Shown here: one piece after another, positions 7,808 to 13,571 of the stretch
Numbering within the stretch: the stretch's first letter is position 1
Layout: every line of letters starts with the position of its first letter
Program-made: the position numbers and the translations under genes
Notes under the pieces: generated by a model
The model's input: the letters and a program-made list of their open reading frames with translations, nothing else
The model's database searches: none
What the model was told of the DNA's origin: nothing
Assembly (NCBI GenBank): GCA_905211485.1
Contig: CAJMAW010000088.1
Coordinates: 1-13,660, forward strand
Length of the DNA: 13,660 bases
Reading direction: 5' to 3'
Source: an uncultured Lentisphaeria bacterium
GTDB taxonomy: Bacteria > Verrucomicrobiota > Lentisphaeria > Victivallales > UBA1829

Positions 7808-7885
7808 GGAAGGGGAAAAGGGGACAAGCATGAAGGATTGACCGATTCAAGCCTTTCCCACCACCTTCCCCGAACTCAGGAAGTC

Positions 7886-8407
7886 TCAGAAGAGAAACGG
7901 GAAGGAAGAGGGAAAATTCCCCACCTCTTCTCCTTTGTCCGGTTTCAGCAGTCCGGCTCCTCCGTGCATGCGGCCGAATGCCCTTTTTTTCCCTCCGCCG
8001 CCGAAATGATTTCTCCAGTGGCGGACAGCTGAAGGTCCGAACGCCCCGTAAATGACTTCCACCAGATCGAAGCGGAAAAGCAGAGGCGGATTCCCCAGAT
8101 CCCGGAGATAGGAAAAGGCGGCCCGGTAAAGACGGCGTTTCTGCGCATCACCCAGATGAGAGGCAGGATGAAGCGAATCCGTGGAGACGCCCCGGCGGCA
8201 ATAGAGTGTTTTCACCTCCACAAACACAAGACAGAGCCCGTCGCGCGCGACAATGTCGATCTCCGCTCTGGGCGTCCTGCAGTTCCGTGCAAGGATCACG
8301 CATCCGGCATCGGAAAGCATTCTTGCCGCACAATTCTCTCCGCGGCGCCCCAGGCGTTTCCGCCATTTCCTGAGACGGAAGTACTTCAGTCCGGACGGCA
8401 TCATCAT
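7886..8407 (-). CDS. yraN: YraN/UPF0102 family protein with nuclease-like fold
   Basis: A 173-residue UPF0102 protein, a widespread family with a PD-(D/E)XK nuclease-like core whose cellular role is not settled. The core is clear: GRRGENCAARML (20-31), AEIDIVARDG (48-57) and VFVEVKT (61-67), giving acidic E49, D51 and E64 with K66. FDLVEVIYG (113-121) and VRHWRNHF (128-135) match the usual family end. The family is normally about 115-130 residues. Here about 38 residues of Gly/Lys-rich sequence follow, ending SSFPFLF, with no recognised domain. Three ATGs in tandem (8407, 8404, 8401) are available; AGGAGG (8415-8420) suits the first, 7 nt away. It lies last in the minus-strand cluster, behind a 312-bp spacer. 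Confidence 0.88.
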   Translation of the reverse strand: MMMPSGLKYFRLRKWRKRLGRRGENCAARMLSDAGCVILARNCRTPRAEIDIVARDGLCLVFVEVKTLYCRRGVSTDSLHPASHLGDAQKRRLYRAAFSYLRDLGNPPLLFRFDLVEVIYGAFGPSAVRHWRNHFGGGGKKRAFGRMHGGAGLLKPDKGEEVGNFPSSFPFLF

Positions 8408-8457
8408 CCCTTCTCCTCCTTCTTCCTTCTCTTCTCCCTCTTCTCCTTCTTCTCCCC
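8407..8457 (-). other. 51-nt purine tract containing the yraN ribosome site
   Basis: On the coding (minus) strand every base here is a purine, in irregular GAA/GGA steps, and the AGGAGG used by yraN sits at its 3' end. Many overlapping Shine-Dalgarno-like words occur along it. Confidence 0.6.
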
Positions 8458-8499
8458 GCCTTACCCGCTCTGCCTTACCCGCTCTGCCTTACCCGTTCT
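8458..8499. repeat. Three tandem copies of a 14-bp unit
   Basis: GCCTTACCCGCTCT occurs at 8458-8471 and 8472-8485, and with one change (GTTCT for GCTCT) at 8486-8499. The copies are directly adjacent and lie about 50 bp upstream of the yraN start. They are too short and lack spacers, so they are not a CRISPR array. Confidence 0.9.
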
Positions 8500-8623
8500 T
8501 CTTCTCGTCACTCCGCTTTTTCCCCGTCGGCGGCGAAAATAAGGGAGCCTCTCCCACGGAAAAAAGCGAAGAAGCAGCGTACGGGAGAAAAGAAGCACTC
8601 TGATGGATGATACGGCTGCGTGA

Positions 8624-8646
8624 GGGAAGGATTTTTCTCCCTTCCC
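8624..8646 (-). terminator. Possible weak terminator after the small membrane protein gene
   Basis: GGGAAGG (8624-8630) and CCTTCCC (8640-8646) form a 7-bp stem with a 9-nt loop about 75 nt downstream of the small membrane protein's stop codon. There is no U-tract on the minus strand, so function is uncertain. Confidence 0.25.
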
Positions 8647-8719
8647 TGTATTCTGCAATAAAACAGCATACCTACGTACTGCCCCGGGTGGATCTCTGCC
8701 AGCTCACTTCCGATTGCAG

Positions 8720-8935
8720 TCAGGAAGGGAAAAAGAAACAGCAGCGCATCCATGCGCAAAGCCCGATCCAGAGAGCGGCAAACCCGAGAATGATGGAAAG
8801 AAGAATACAGAAGCACCCGAAACAGCCGCTCTCGCAAAACGGCTTATTGCGAGACTCCGGGGATTCTTCCCCCTGCCCCTGTGTTTCGTTCTTCTCCGTC
8901 TTCACCTCTTCCACTGCGGACGTCTCCTGAGACAT
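8720..8935 (-). CDS. Small Cys-rich single-span membrane protein (unrecognised)
   Basis: A 71-residue protein I do not recognise. The N-terminal half (1-33) is hydrophilic and acidic (many E, Q, S, T). It is followed by FCESGCFGCFC, a hydrophobic segment of about 20 residues (ILLSIILGFAALWIGLCAW) and the end MRCCFFFPS. In all it has seven cysteines, clustered on both sides of the membrane segment. Base use per codon (GGG, CTC, TCC, ATC) looks like the neighbours. The ribosome site is weak (GAAGAA just before the ATG). The frame stays open 18 codons further upstream without another usual start codon. It lies 93 nt after the 138-residue gene. Function cannot be given; the chance that it is not a gene is real. 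Confidence 0.5.
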   Translation of the reverse strand: MSQETSAVEEVKTEKNETQGQGEESPESRNKPFCESGCFGCFCILLSIILGFAALWIGLCAWMRCCFFFPS

Positions 8936-9028
8936 TTCTTCAGAGCTGTCGGCTCCTGCTTCCCGGCAGAACTCATAAACCTTTTCTCTTCAATGTTCGT
9001 TCGCTTCAGTCTTCGCTTCCGCTTCGGC

Positions 9029-9445
9029 TCATTCTTCCGTTTTTTCTGATATCCACAATGATCCTTGATCCGGACTTTGCGCTTCTTGTTCTTTCTTCCG
9101 TCTTTTTCCTGCAGCAGAGAAAGCGGAAGGGAGCAGGAAAAGCCCCCAGAGCGTTCCATCAGGTGCGCGGAAGGAGCCGACCGTGGAAAAGCCTGCCTGA
9201 TAGCGGGCGACGACATCCGCCGCCACAGAATCTTCGGAAGAATCCGTGAAAGGCGAAAACACGCATCGGACGGGGATCTGCGCGGAAGGATCCTCCTCCA
9301 GCACAGCGGTGAGAGTCTCTCCGATATCGCAGATTCCGGAAAGGCGCATGCGGCGCCGGGCGGAGAGCGCATGAAGGAGACGGAGTCCGGCGCTTTCGGG
9401 ATCCTGAACAATCGTCTGAATGGAAAGGTGAAGAATCCGGGTCAT
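9029..9445 (-). CDS. Unrecognised 138-residue protein in the UDP-sugar pyrophosphorylase operon
   Basis: I do not recognise this protein. It is a soluble-looking 138-residue sequence with alternating strand and helix character in the first 105 residues (MTRILHLSIQTIVQDPESAG, LSGICDIGETLTAVLEEDPS, LWGLFLLPSAFSAAG). A charged tail follows (KRRKKEQEAQ to SEKTEE). There is no signal peptide. Codon choice matches the flanking genes, and the ATG lies 5 nt after the pyrophosphorylase stop codon, which supports a real, cotranscribed gene. Its Shine-Dalgarno sequence is weak, so translation may depend on coupling to the upstream gene. A role linked to nucleotide sugars is guilt by association only. 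Confidence 0.65.
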   Translation of the reverse strand: MTRILHLSIQTIVQDPESAGLRLLHALSARRRMRLSGICDIGETLTAVLEEDPSAQIPVRCVFSPFTDSSEDSVAADVVARYQAGFSTVGSFRAPDGTLWGLFLLPSAFSAAGKRRKKEQEAQSPDQGSLWISEKTEE

Positions 9446-9450
9446 ATTTT

Positions 9451-10869
9451 TTATTTTCCGTAAGCGGTCCGGGAACCCGGCACCGGGGAGGCGGCGGGAT
9501 GTTCGCGGAAGAAAACGACAGCATCCTCATCATCGAAGACGGAACGCGGCGAGAGTTCCACCAGACAGTCCGGCGAACCATCCTCCTTCCTCGGGACAGG
9601 AATGCCCGCCAGCTCCATTCTGCGCGCATCGCGCGCCACCAGCATGGCGCGGCAGGATTCGACGGAATCGACCCCGGTCTGATTTTTAGTCGGGGCAAAG
9701 TGTTCGGCGCGGCATCCTTCCAGGACCATGGTCCGCTCCGCCAGGGGAAGAGCGTCGAAAATGAAGGACTCGAGTTTGACGGCATTCGGAGCGTCGGGCT
9801 TGATGAAATTGCCGTTTTCATCCAGATATCCGACCTTCTTGTCCGCACGGTGCCAGGGCAGTTTCAGCCTGCCGTCGGAAGTCAGTTCCTCAATGAAGTT
9901 CCGTGAAATGACATGGATTGCGGGACTGCCTGCAATAAAGTCCAGAGAACCGTCTGCCTTTCTGCGTTCCGCGAGTTCCGCGGGCATGTCGCTGTATTCG
10001 ATGATCCGGAGTCTTCCGCCGGAAATGCAGAAATTGCCGAGCTTTTCGCCCGGATTGGTCTTCGGCAGCATCCGGCAGCTCATCTGGGACTGTTCCAGAA
10101 AATGAAGCCCCAGGAAAAGCGGATCCACCACCGGGACCAGAGGATTGTCCACCTGGAAATAAGAAAGATATTCGATCCCGAGCCGTTTCATTTCCTCCAG
10201 AGCTCCCGATTTTCTGAGAGCGAGGAGCGTTCCGCCGTGTCCGTCCGGAGCCAGGGCAAGGGAATTTTTCTCCGCCATCAGCAGTTTGCCTTCATACGTA
10301 ATTGCAGGCATGGTGCCCTGGGTGAAGAAGCGGACCTGCTCCGGGGGCATTCCGAAAAAGCCGTTGGAAGCAAAGAAATCCTGCGTCGCCTTGTTGTTGA
10401 GTTCGCTTGTCATGATGTACCAGCGGATGGGGGAACCGAATTTCTCTCCGGCGCGCAGCAGGCTTTCGGCAAAATACTGGAACAGGGTCTTGTGAAGGAC
10501 GGGCGTAATGGGAAAGGTTCCTTTCGGGCCGTCGAATCCGAGCCGGGTGCCCTGCCCTCCCGCAACGGTCAGGGCGGCAACTTTTCCTTCCGAAATCAGG
10601 CGTGCGCCCTCCCGCAGCGCCTTTCCGTACAGGATCTTCTGTTCCTCATTCGCCGGGCAGATCGGGAAATAGGATGCCGGCTTCAGATCCGGCGGCACTT
10701 CGGTCGCGGGTCTGTTCAGCACGTAATCACGGATCAGTTCCGGGAGTTCCTCCCAGTTGATGGCCTGAAGCTGAGCTTCCAGTTTCCGGCGATCCTCCCC
10801 CTGAAGCGCGGAAAGCGCTTTCAGAACGGAGTCCTGATGATTCTTTTCCAGGATTTCAGTCAGATTCAT
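9451..10869 (-). CDS. UDP-N-acetylglucosamine pyrophosphorylase-like enzyme (UAP1/AGX type)
   Basis: Predicted cytoplasmic uridylyltransferase that makes a UDP-sugar, most likely UDP-GlcNAc (or UDP-GalNAc), from UTP and the sugar 1-phosphate. The 472 residues carry the UDPGP-family marks: VAGGQGTRLGFDGPKGTFPI (102-121) for nucleotide binding, PDGHGG (208-213), YFQVDNPLV (237-245), KTNPGEKLGNF (270-280) and FAPTKN (391-396) with DS at 401-402. This is the eukaryote-like UAP1/AGX architecture. It lacks the acetyltransferase beta-helix of bacterial GlmU. The ATG at 10869 has AAGGA about 12 nt upstream, a little far. It follows the 772-residue gene by 28 nt and precedes the 138-residue gene by 5 nt, so the three form an operon. 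UTP-glucose-1-phosphate uridylyltransferase is the main alternative; the FxPxKN and EKLG motifs favour the N-acetylhexosamine branch. Confidence 0.88.
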   Translation of the reverse strand: MNLTEILEKNHQDSVLKALSALQGEDRRKLEAQLQAINWEELPELIRDYVLNRPATEVPPDLKPASYFPICPANEEQKILYGKALREGARLISEGKVAALTVAGGQGTRLGFDGPKGTFPITPVLHKTLFQYFAESLLRAGEKFGSPIRWYIMTSELNNKATQDFFASNGFFGMPPEQVRFFTQGTMPAITYEGKLLMAEKNSLALAPDGHGGTLLALRKSGALEEMKRLGIEYLSYFQVDNPLVPVVDPLFLGLHFLEQSQMSCRMLPKTNPGEKLGNFCISGGRLRIIEYSDMPAELAERRKADGSLDFIAGSPAIHVISRNFIEELTSDGRLKLPWHRADKKVGYLDENGNFIKPDAPNAVKLESFIFDALPLAERTMVLEGCRAEHFAPTKNQTGVDSVESCRAMLVARDARRMELAGIPVPRKEDGSPDCLVELSPRSVFDDEDAVVFFREHPAASPVPGSRTAYGK

Positions 10870-10897
10870 CTTTTTTTCCCATCCTTTCCGAATTGAA

Positions 10898-13216
10898 TTA
10901 TTTTTTTCCCATGAAGTTTTTAATCAGCGTTCTGTAAATTCCGGGATCTGCTCCCATGGCCTTGGCATACAGCACATTGGCAGTGGGGTGCCTTCCTTTG
11001 CGCTCCGCATCGAGAGCAAGAATGAAATAGAGAAGGGGTTCCTCCGCGGCGGGAACGGTTTCGGCACGCATTCTGAGTTCGTCGTGACCGATTTTTCCCT
11101 GCCAGAAATCCAGCAGGGAAGGCACGGTCCCACCTCCGGGAGAGATGGAGGTCTCATATCTGGAAAGAAGCGTCTTCGCGTTCACTTCCCATGTCCGGTC
11201 CCCCTGATACCATGCGATGAAGATCTTCCAGAAATCGGGGAACTCCTTCGGCGGGGTCGGAATCAGAAACGCGGAGGAAAAATCCTTCATGGACACATAA
11301 TACAGAATCAGCGCCACGCGTGTTTCAGCGGAATGGAAGTTCCACAGCACGTCAGGGTCCGCGGGAGTCCCGAATGCAAGGGAATGATAGATGGAAAAAC
11401 GCCTGTACTCATCGGTCAGGTCCCGTCTGCTTCCGGCAGCGGCCCTGCCGAGATCCTTCAGAAGTTCCGAAGAGAGTTCTTTCTGGGAAAACATCTGAGC
11501 CAGCGGCAGCACATGCAAAGCCGTCTCTTCCGGGGGGAAGTTCCGGTTTCTGCAATGATCCCGCAGGGAACGGAGCGTTCCGGCTGCGTCCGCTCCCGCA
11601 CGGATGGCGGCTTCCGTTTTCTTCGTCAGAGCGTGAAAATGATCGGGACGGGTGAAAAGCATGGAATCCGCCGTTTCCATCACCTTCCGCCAGTCGCGGC
11701 GGGACTCGTGCAGTTCCATCAGACGCAGATACGGCTCCTCCGAATCCAGCGTCAGCGCCGATGCCCGTTCCAGATACCGGACCGCATCCTCAGGAGACGC
11801 ATAAAGCGTGGCCGCAAGCATGTTGGCAGCATAGGAACGGGGATTCTCCTCCAGAGCCTGAAGGCAGGCTGTCCGCGCCGTCTCCTGCCGTCCGGTCCGG
11901 TTCAGTTCGCGGATGAGCGAACGGTGAAATTCCAGATCGTCCGGATAGCGGCGGAAAAAACGGCTCAGACGATTCCGGATCACCGCCTCATCCGCTTTGG
12001 CATTCTCCAGAAGTTTCATGAACGCAGCAGAATCCTCCTCCTTTTCCCCGGAGGAAGGCGGATGCTGCGTTGACGGGGAAAGAAAAACAGAGTTCTCCCC
12101 CTGCTGTTTTTCCTCCCCTCCTCCCGCCGTTCCGCCGGCGGAAGCGCCGGAGGAGCGTTTTTCTTTCTCTCCTCCGGCAGCGGCTCCGGCAGTGTCTTCC
12201 TCCGTATCATTCATGTCCCCTCCTCTGGGGGGAGGATTTTTCCCATCCTTTCCCGGATCCGGTGGAAGCGCTTTTTCCTCCTCCGCCTTCTTCATCCCGT
12301 TCTTCTTCTGTTTCTCAACGGGAGCTCCGCCCGGACCTCCGGGCGGATCCATTTCATTCATGAGGAGCTGGATATGCTCCTCCACAGGTTTCATAATCCG
12401 GTCTCTGACAAGATTTTTTTTGCGCCCCCCCTTTTCCTCCCCTCCATACTCTTTTCCCGGCATTCCCTCAAGCACGGAACTCAGAACCCGGGAGGAAAGA
12501 AAGAGAGAAAGAAAAATCAGGATCAGACACCCAGGAAGCAGAAGTTTCCGGAAACGGAAGGCGGGGAAACGTCCTTTCCCGTCCCCGTTTTCCGCAGCGG
12601 CGTGTTCCGTTTCCATCATTTTCAGTTTCAGGAGTGCCTCCTTCTCCAGAAGATCCAGATCGCCCGCAGGGAGAGGAACCTCTGCCGGAGGAAGAGGAGA
12701 AGAGGACGGCGGAGAAGATCTGAAGGAGGATTCCGCCTCCTCCCCGTACTCAGGTTCAGACTCAGGCACAGTCCTTTGAAGAAAAGGCGGAATAGGCGGC
12801 TGTCCGCGGGGCTTCAGATGAATTCCGGAACGCCGCTTCGGGCGTTCTCCCTTCAGAACAGACGAATCCGCCTCCCCTCCCGGCGGCTCGGGTGGCACTG
12901 CCGACCCGGCGGTGGATACTGTCGGTGCGGTGGATGCAGCCGATGCGGCGGACAGTGCCGACACGGGAGGCGCGGACAAAGCACTTCCCTCCGGCTGAGA
13001 AGCGGGAGACTCCGGCAATTCGGCAGACAGTACCGATGCGGGAGGCGCGGACAAAGCACTTCCCTGCGGCTGAGAAGACGGCGATGGCGGCGGCATTGCC
13101 TGAGATGAGTTTTCCTCGCCCCGCCCCGAGGGATCCGGGCACGTCTTCTTCCCCAGGGAACGCGCCTTCTGTTTCGGGTGGAAGGACACCTTTACTTCGT
13201 CATCATGACCGTTCAC
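10898..13216 (-). CDS. Membrane-anchored TPR-like protein with Pro/Ser-rich arm
   Basis: A 772-residue protein of unknown function. Residues 1-180 are low-complexity, rich in Pro, Ser, Ala and Glu, and include a duplicated 25-residue block (GSALSAPPASVLSA at 52-65, GSALSAPPVSALSA at 77-90). A basic RFRK (221-224) precedes one membrane segment (about 225-246), predicting an N-inside, C-outside anchor. A second disordered, charged Gly/Lys/Glu-rich linker spans about 250-398. From about 399 to the end it is alpha-helical and TPR-like: ETARTACLQALEENPRSYAANMLA and AVRYLERASALTLDSEEPYLRL are typical helix pairs, and a final pair ends in TANVLYAKAMGADPGIYRTL. The start is GTG at 13216 with GAGG about 10 nt upstream. 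No ATG is available in frame nearby. It heads the operon with the UDP-sugar pyrophosphorylase. It may be an envelope-associated scaffold; no enzymatic motif is seen. Confidence 0.85.
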   Translation of the reverse strand: MNGHDDEVKVSFHPKQKARSLGKKTCPDPSGRGEENSSQAMPPPSPSSQPQGSALSAPPASVLSAELPESPASQPEGSALSAPPVSALSAASAASTAPTVSTAGSAVPPEPPGGEADSSVLKGERPKRRSGIHLKPRGQPPIPPFLQRTVPESEPEYGEEAESSFRSSPPSSSPLPPAEVPLPAGDLDLLEKEALLKLKMMETEHAAAENGDGKGRFPAFRFRKLLLPGCLILIFLSLFLSSRVLSSVLEGMPGKEYGGEEKGGRKKNLVRDRIMKPVEEHIQLLMNEMDPPGGPGGAPVEKQKKNGMKKAEEEKALPPDPGKDGKNPPPRGGDMNDTEEDTAGAAAGGEKEKRSSGASAGGTAGGGEEKQQGENSVFLSPSTQHPPSSGEKEEDSAAFMKLLENAKADEAVIRNRLSRFFRRYPDDLEFHRSLIRELNRTGRQETARTACLQALEENPRSYAANMLAATLYASPEDAVRYLERASALTLDSEEPYLRLMELHESRRDWRKVMETADSMLFTRPDHFHALTKKTEAAIRAGADAAGTLRSLRDHCRNRNFPPEETALHVLPLAQMFSQKELSSELLKDLGRAAAGSRRDLTDEYRRFSIYHSLAFGTPADPDVLWNFHSAETRVALILYYVSMKDFSSAFLIPTPPKEFPDFWKIFIAWYQGDRTWEVNAKTLLSRYETSISPGGGTVPSLLDFWQGKIGHDELRMRAETVPAAEEPLLYFILALDAERKGRHPTANVLYAKAMGADPGIYRTLIKNFMGKK
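12948..13077. repeat. Imperfect direct repeat, 75-bp period, inside the membrane TPR gene
   Basis: Positions 12948-13002 recur at 13023-13077 with about five differences; the inner 39 bp (12964-13002 and 13039-13077) differ at one base only. The 75-bp offset is 25 codons, so the reading frame is kept and the protein shows the same duplication. Confidence 0.85.
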
Positions 13217-13292
13217 AGGAACCAGACCTCACGCCGTATTTCACCGGATGACACAAACAAACATACGAACATACGCAGCCGCATACACAGGA

Positions 13293-13320
13293 AATATACT
13301 TGATAAACCCCCGGAATCAA
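13293..13320 (-). promoter_or_regulatory. Candidate sigma70 promoter of the minus-strand operon
   Basis: On the minus strand TTGATT (13315-13320) is followed after 16 nt by TATATT (13293-13298). Four of six and five of six bases match the consensus. Transcription would begin near 13286, leaving a leader of about 70 nt before the GTG at 13216. Confidence 0.5.
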
Positions 13321-13374
13321 TTTTTCCCCCGTGCTTTTTCCCAAGAAAGCCCTCTCCCGCTCCGCTTGAGCGGC

Positions 13375-13403
13375 TTGACAAAACGTCCCGGACGTGTCAT
13401 TGT
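13375..13403 (+). promoter_or_regulatory. Candidate cobS promoter with a palindrome in the spacer
   Basis: A perfect -35, TTGACA (13375-13380), is followed 17 nt later by CATTGT (13398-13403). This is a poor -10, but it is preceded by the extended -10 dinucleotide TG (13395-13396). The spacer holds a perfect dyad, ACGTCC-C-GGACGT (13383-13395), flanked by TGACA and TGTCA, so a repressor or activator dimer could bind over the promoter. A hairpin CCGC-TTGA-GCGG lies just upstream (13362-13373). Confidence 0.4.
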
Positions 13404-13460
13404 AAAAAGTTCTGTTTCGGCAGTCATTCCCGGCGGGAGCACAAAGGCAGGGAACTTTTT
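13404..13460 (+). promoter_or_regulatory. Nested stem-loop in the predicted cobS leader
   Basis: AAAAAGTTC (13404-13412) is the exact complement of GAACTTTTT (13452-13460). The 39 nt between include a second perfect hairpin, TCCC-GGC-GGGA (13428-13438), and two GGCAG copies (13419-13423, 13446-13450). The T-run in the closing arm gives it an attenuator-like look. No known riboswitch class was recognised. Confidence 0.4.
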
Positions 13461-13571
13461 CTCCACGGATCCAGTCCGACACGGGAAAAGGAACCCCTCC
13501 TCCGCCGACGATCCCGGGAAAACCGGAACAGTGGAAACAGAAATGAAAAATCAACTGAGGATGACATTGCA

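Larger units (their letters stand above)
7694..7885. other. Convergent intergenic zone between GNAT and yraN genes
   Basis: The stretch holds two hairpins (listed separately), a near-continuous pyrimidine tract at 7742-7794 and a 27-nt purine run at 7798-7824. The purine run contains a perfect mirror repeat, AGGGGAAAAGGGGA (7811-7824). Each of the two converging transcripts would therefore carry a C/U-rich 3' end. Confidence 0.5.
8408..8719. other. Intergenic spacer upstream of yraN
   Basis: No credible gene is visible in these 312 bp. From the yraN side it contains the purine tract (8407-8457), a threefold 14-bp tandem repeat (8458-8499), and a small GGGAG/CTCCC hairpin (8543-8555). Read on the minus strand, TTATTTT follows that hairpin, as in a weak terminator. 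A GGGAAGG/CCTTCCC hairpin (8624-8646) comes next. I did not find a convincing -35/-10 pair for yraN. Confidence 0.5.
13217..13571. other. Divergent intergenic region between the minus operon and cobS
   Basis: No credible gene lies in these 355 bp. They hold a promoter candidate for the minus-strand operon (13293-13320), one for cobS (13375-13403) with a palindrome in its spacer, and a nested stem-loop in the predicted cobS leader (13404-13460). A plus-strand frame open across 13300-13608 has atypical, non-domain-like sequence and overlaps the cobS start, so it is not called. I looked for a cobalamin riboswitch and found no B12-box match. Confidence 0.55.

Noticed and set aside
8458..8499. CRISPR-like array from the repeated 14-bp units
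   Set aside because: The units are directly adjacent, only three, and have no spacers; no cas gene is nearby.
8508..8837. A 109-codon minus-strand frame overlapping the small membrane protein gene
   Set aside because: It overlaps the better-looking 71-codon frame, lacks domain-like sequence and runs through hairpins in the spacer; it cannot be excluded completely but is not supported.
9913..10896. A 327-codon plus-strand frame opposite the pyrophosphorylase gene
   Set aside because: It is antisense to conserved UDPGP motifs and is rich in residues expected from reverse reading (F, R, H, Q); it is not a gene.
11997..12779. A 260-codon plus-strand Ser/Pro/Phe-rich frame
   Set aside because: It is the antisense of the low-complexity Gly/Glu/Lys linker and the membrane segment of the 772-residue protein.
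13404..13571. Cobalamin riboswitch upstream of cobS
   Set aside because: Only short words resembling parts of it (GGGAAAACCGG near 13516) are present. The B12 box and the rest of the conserved core are not found, and too little sequence remains before the start codon.
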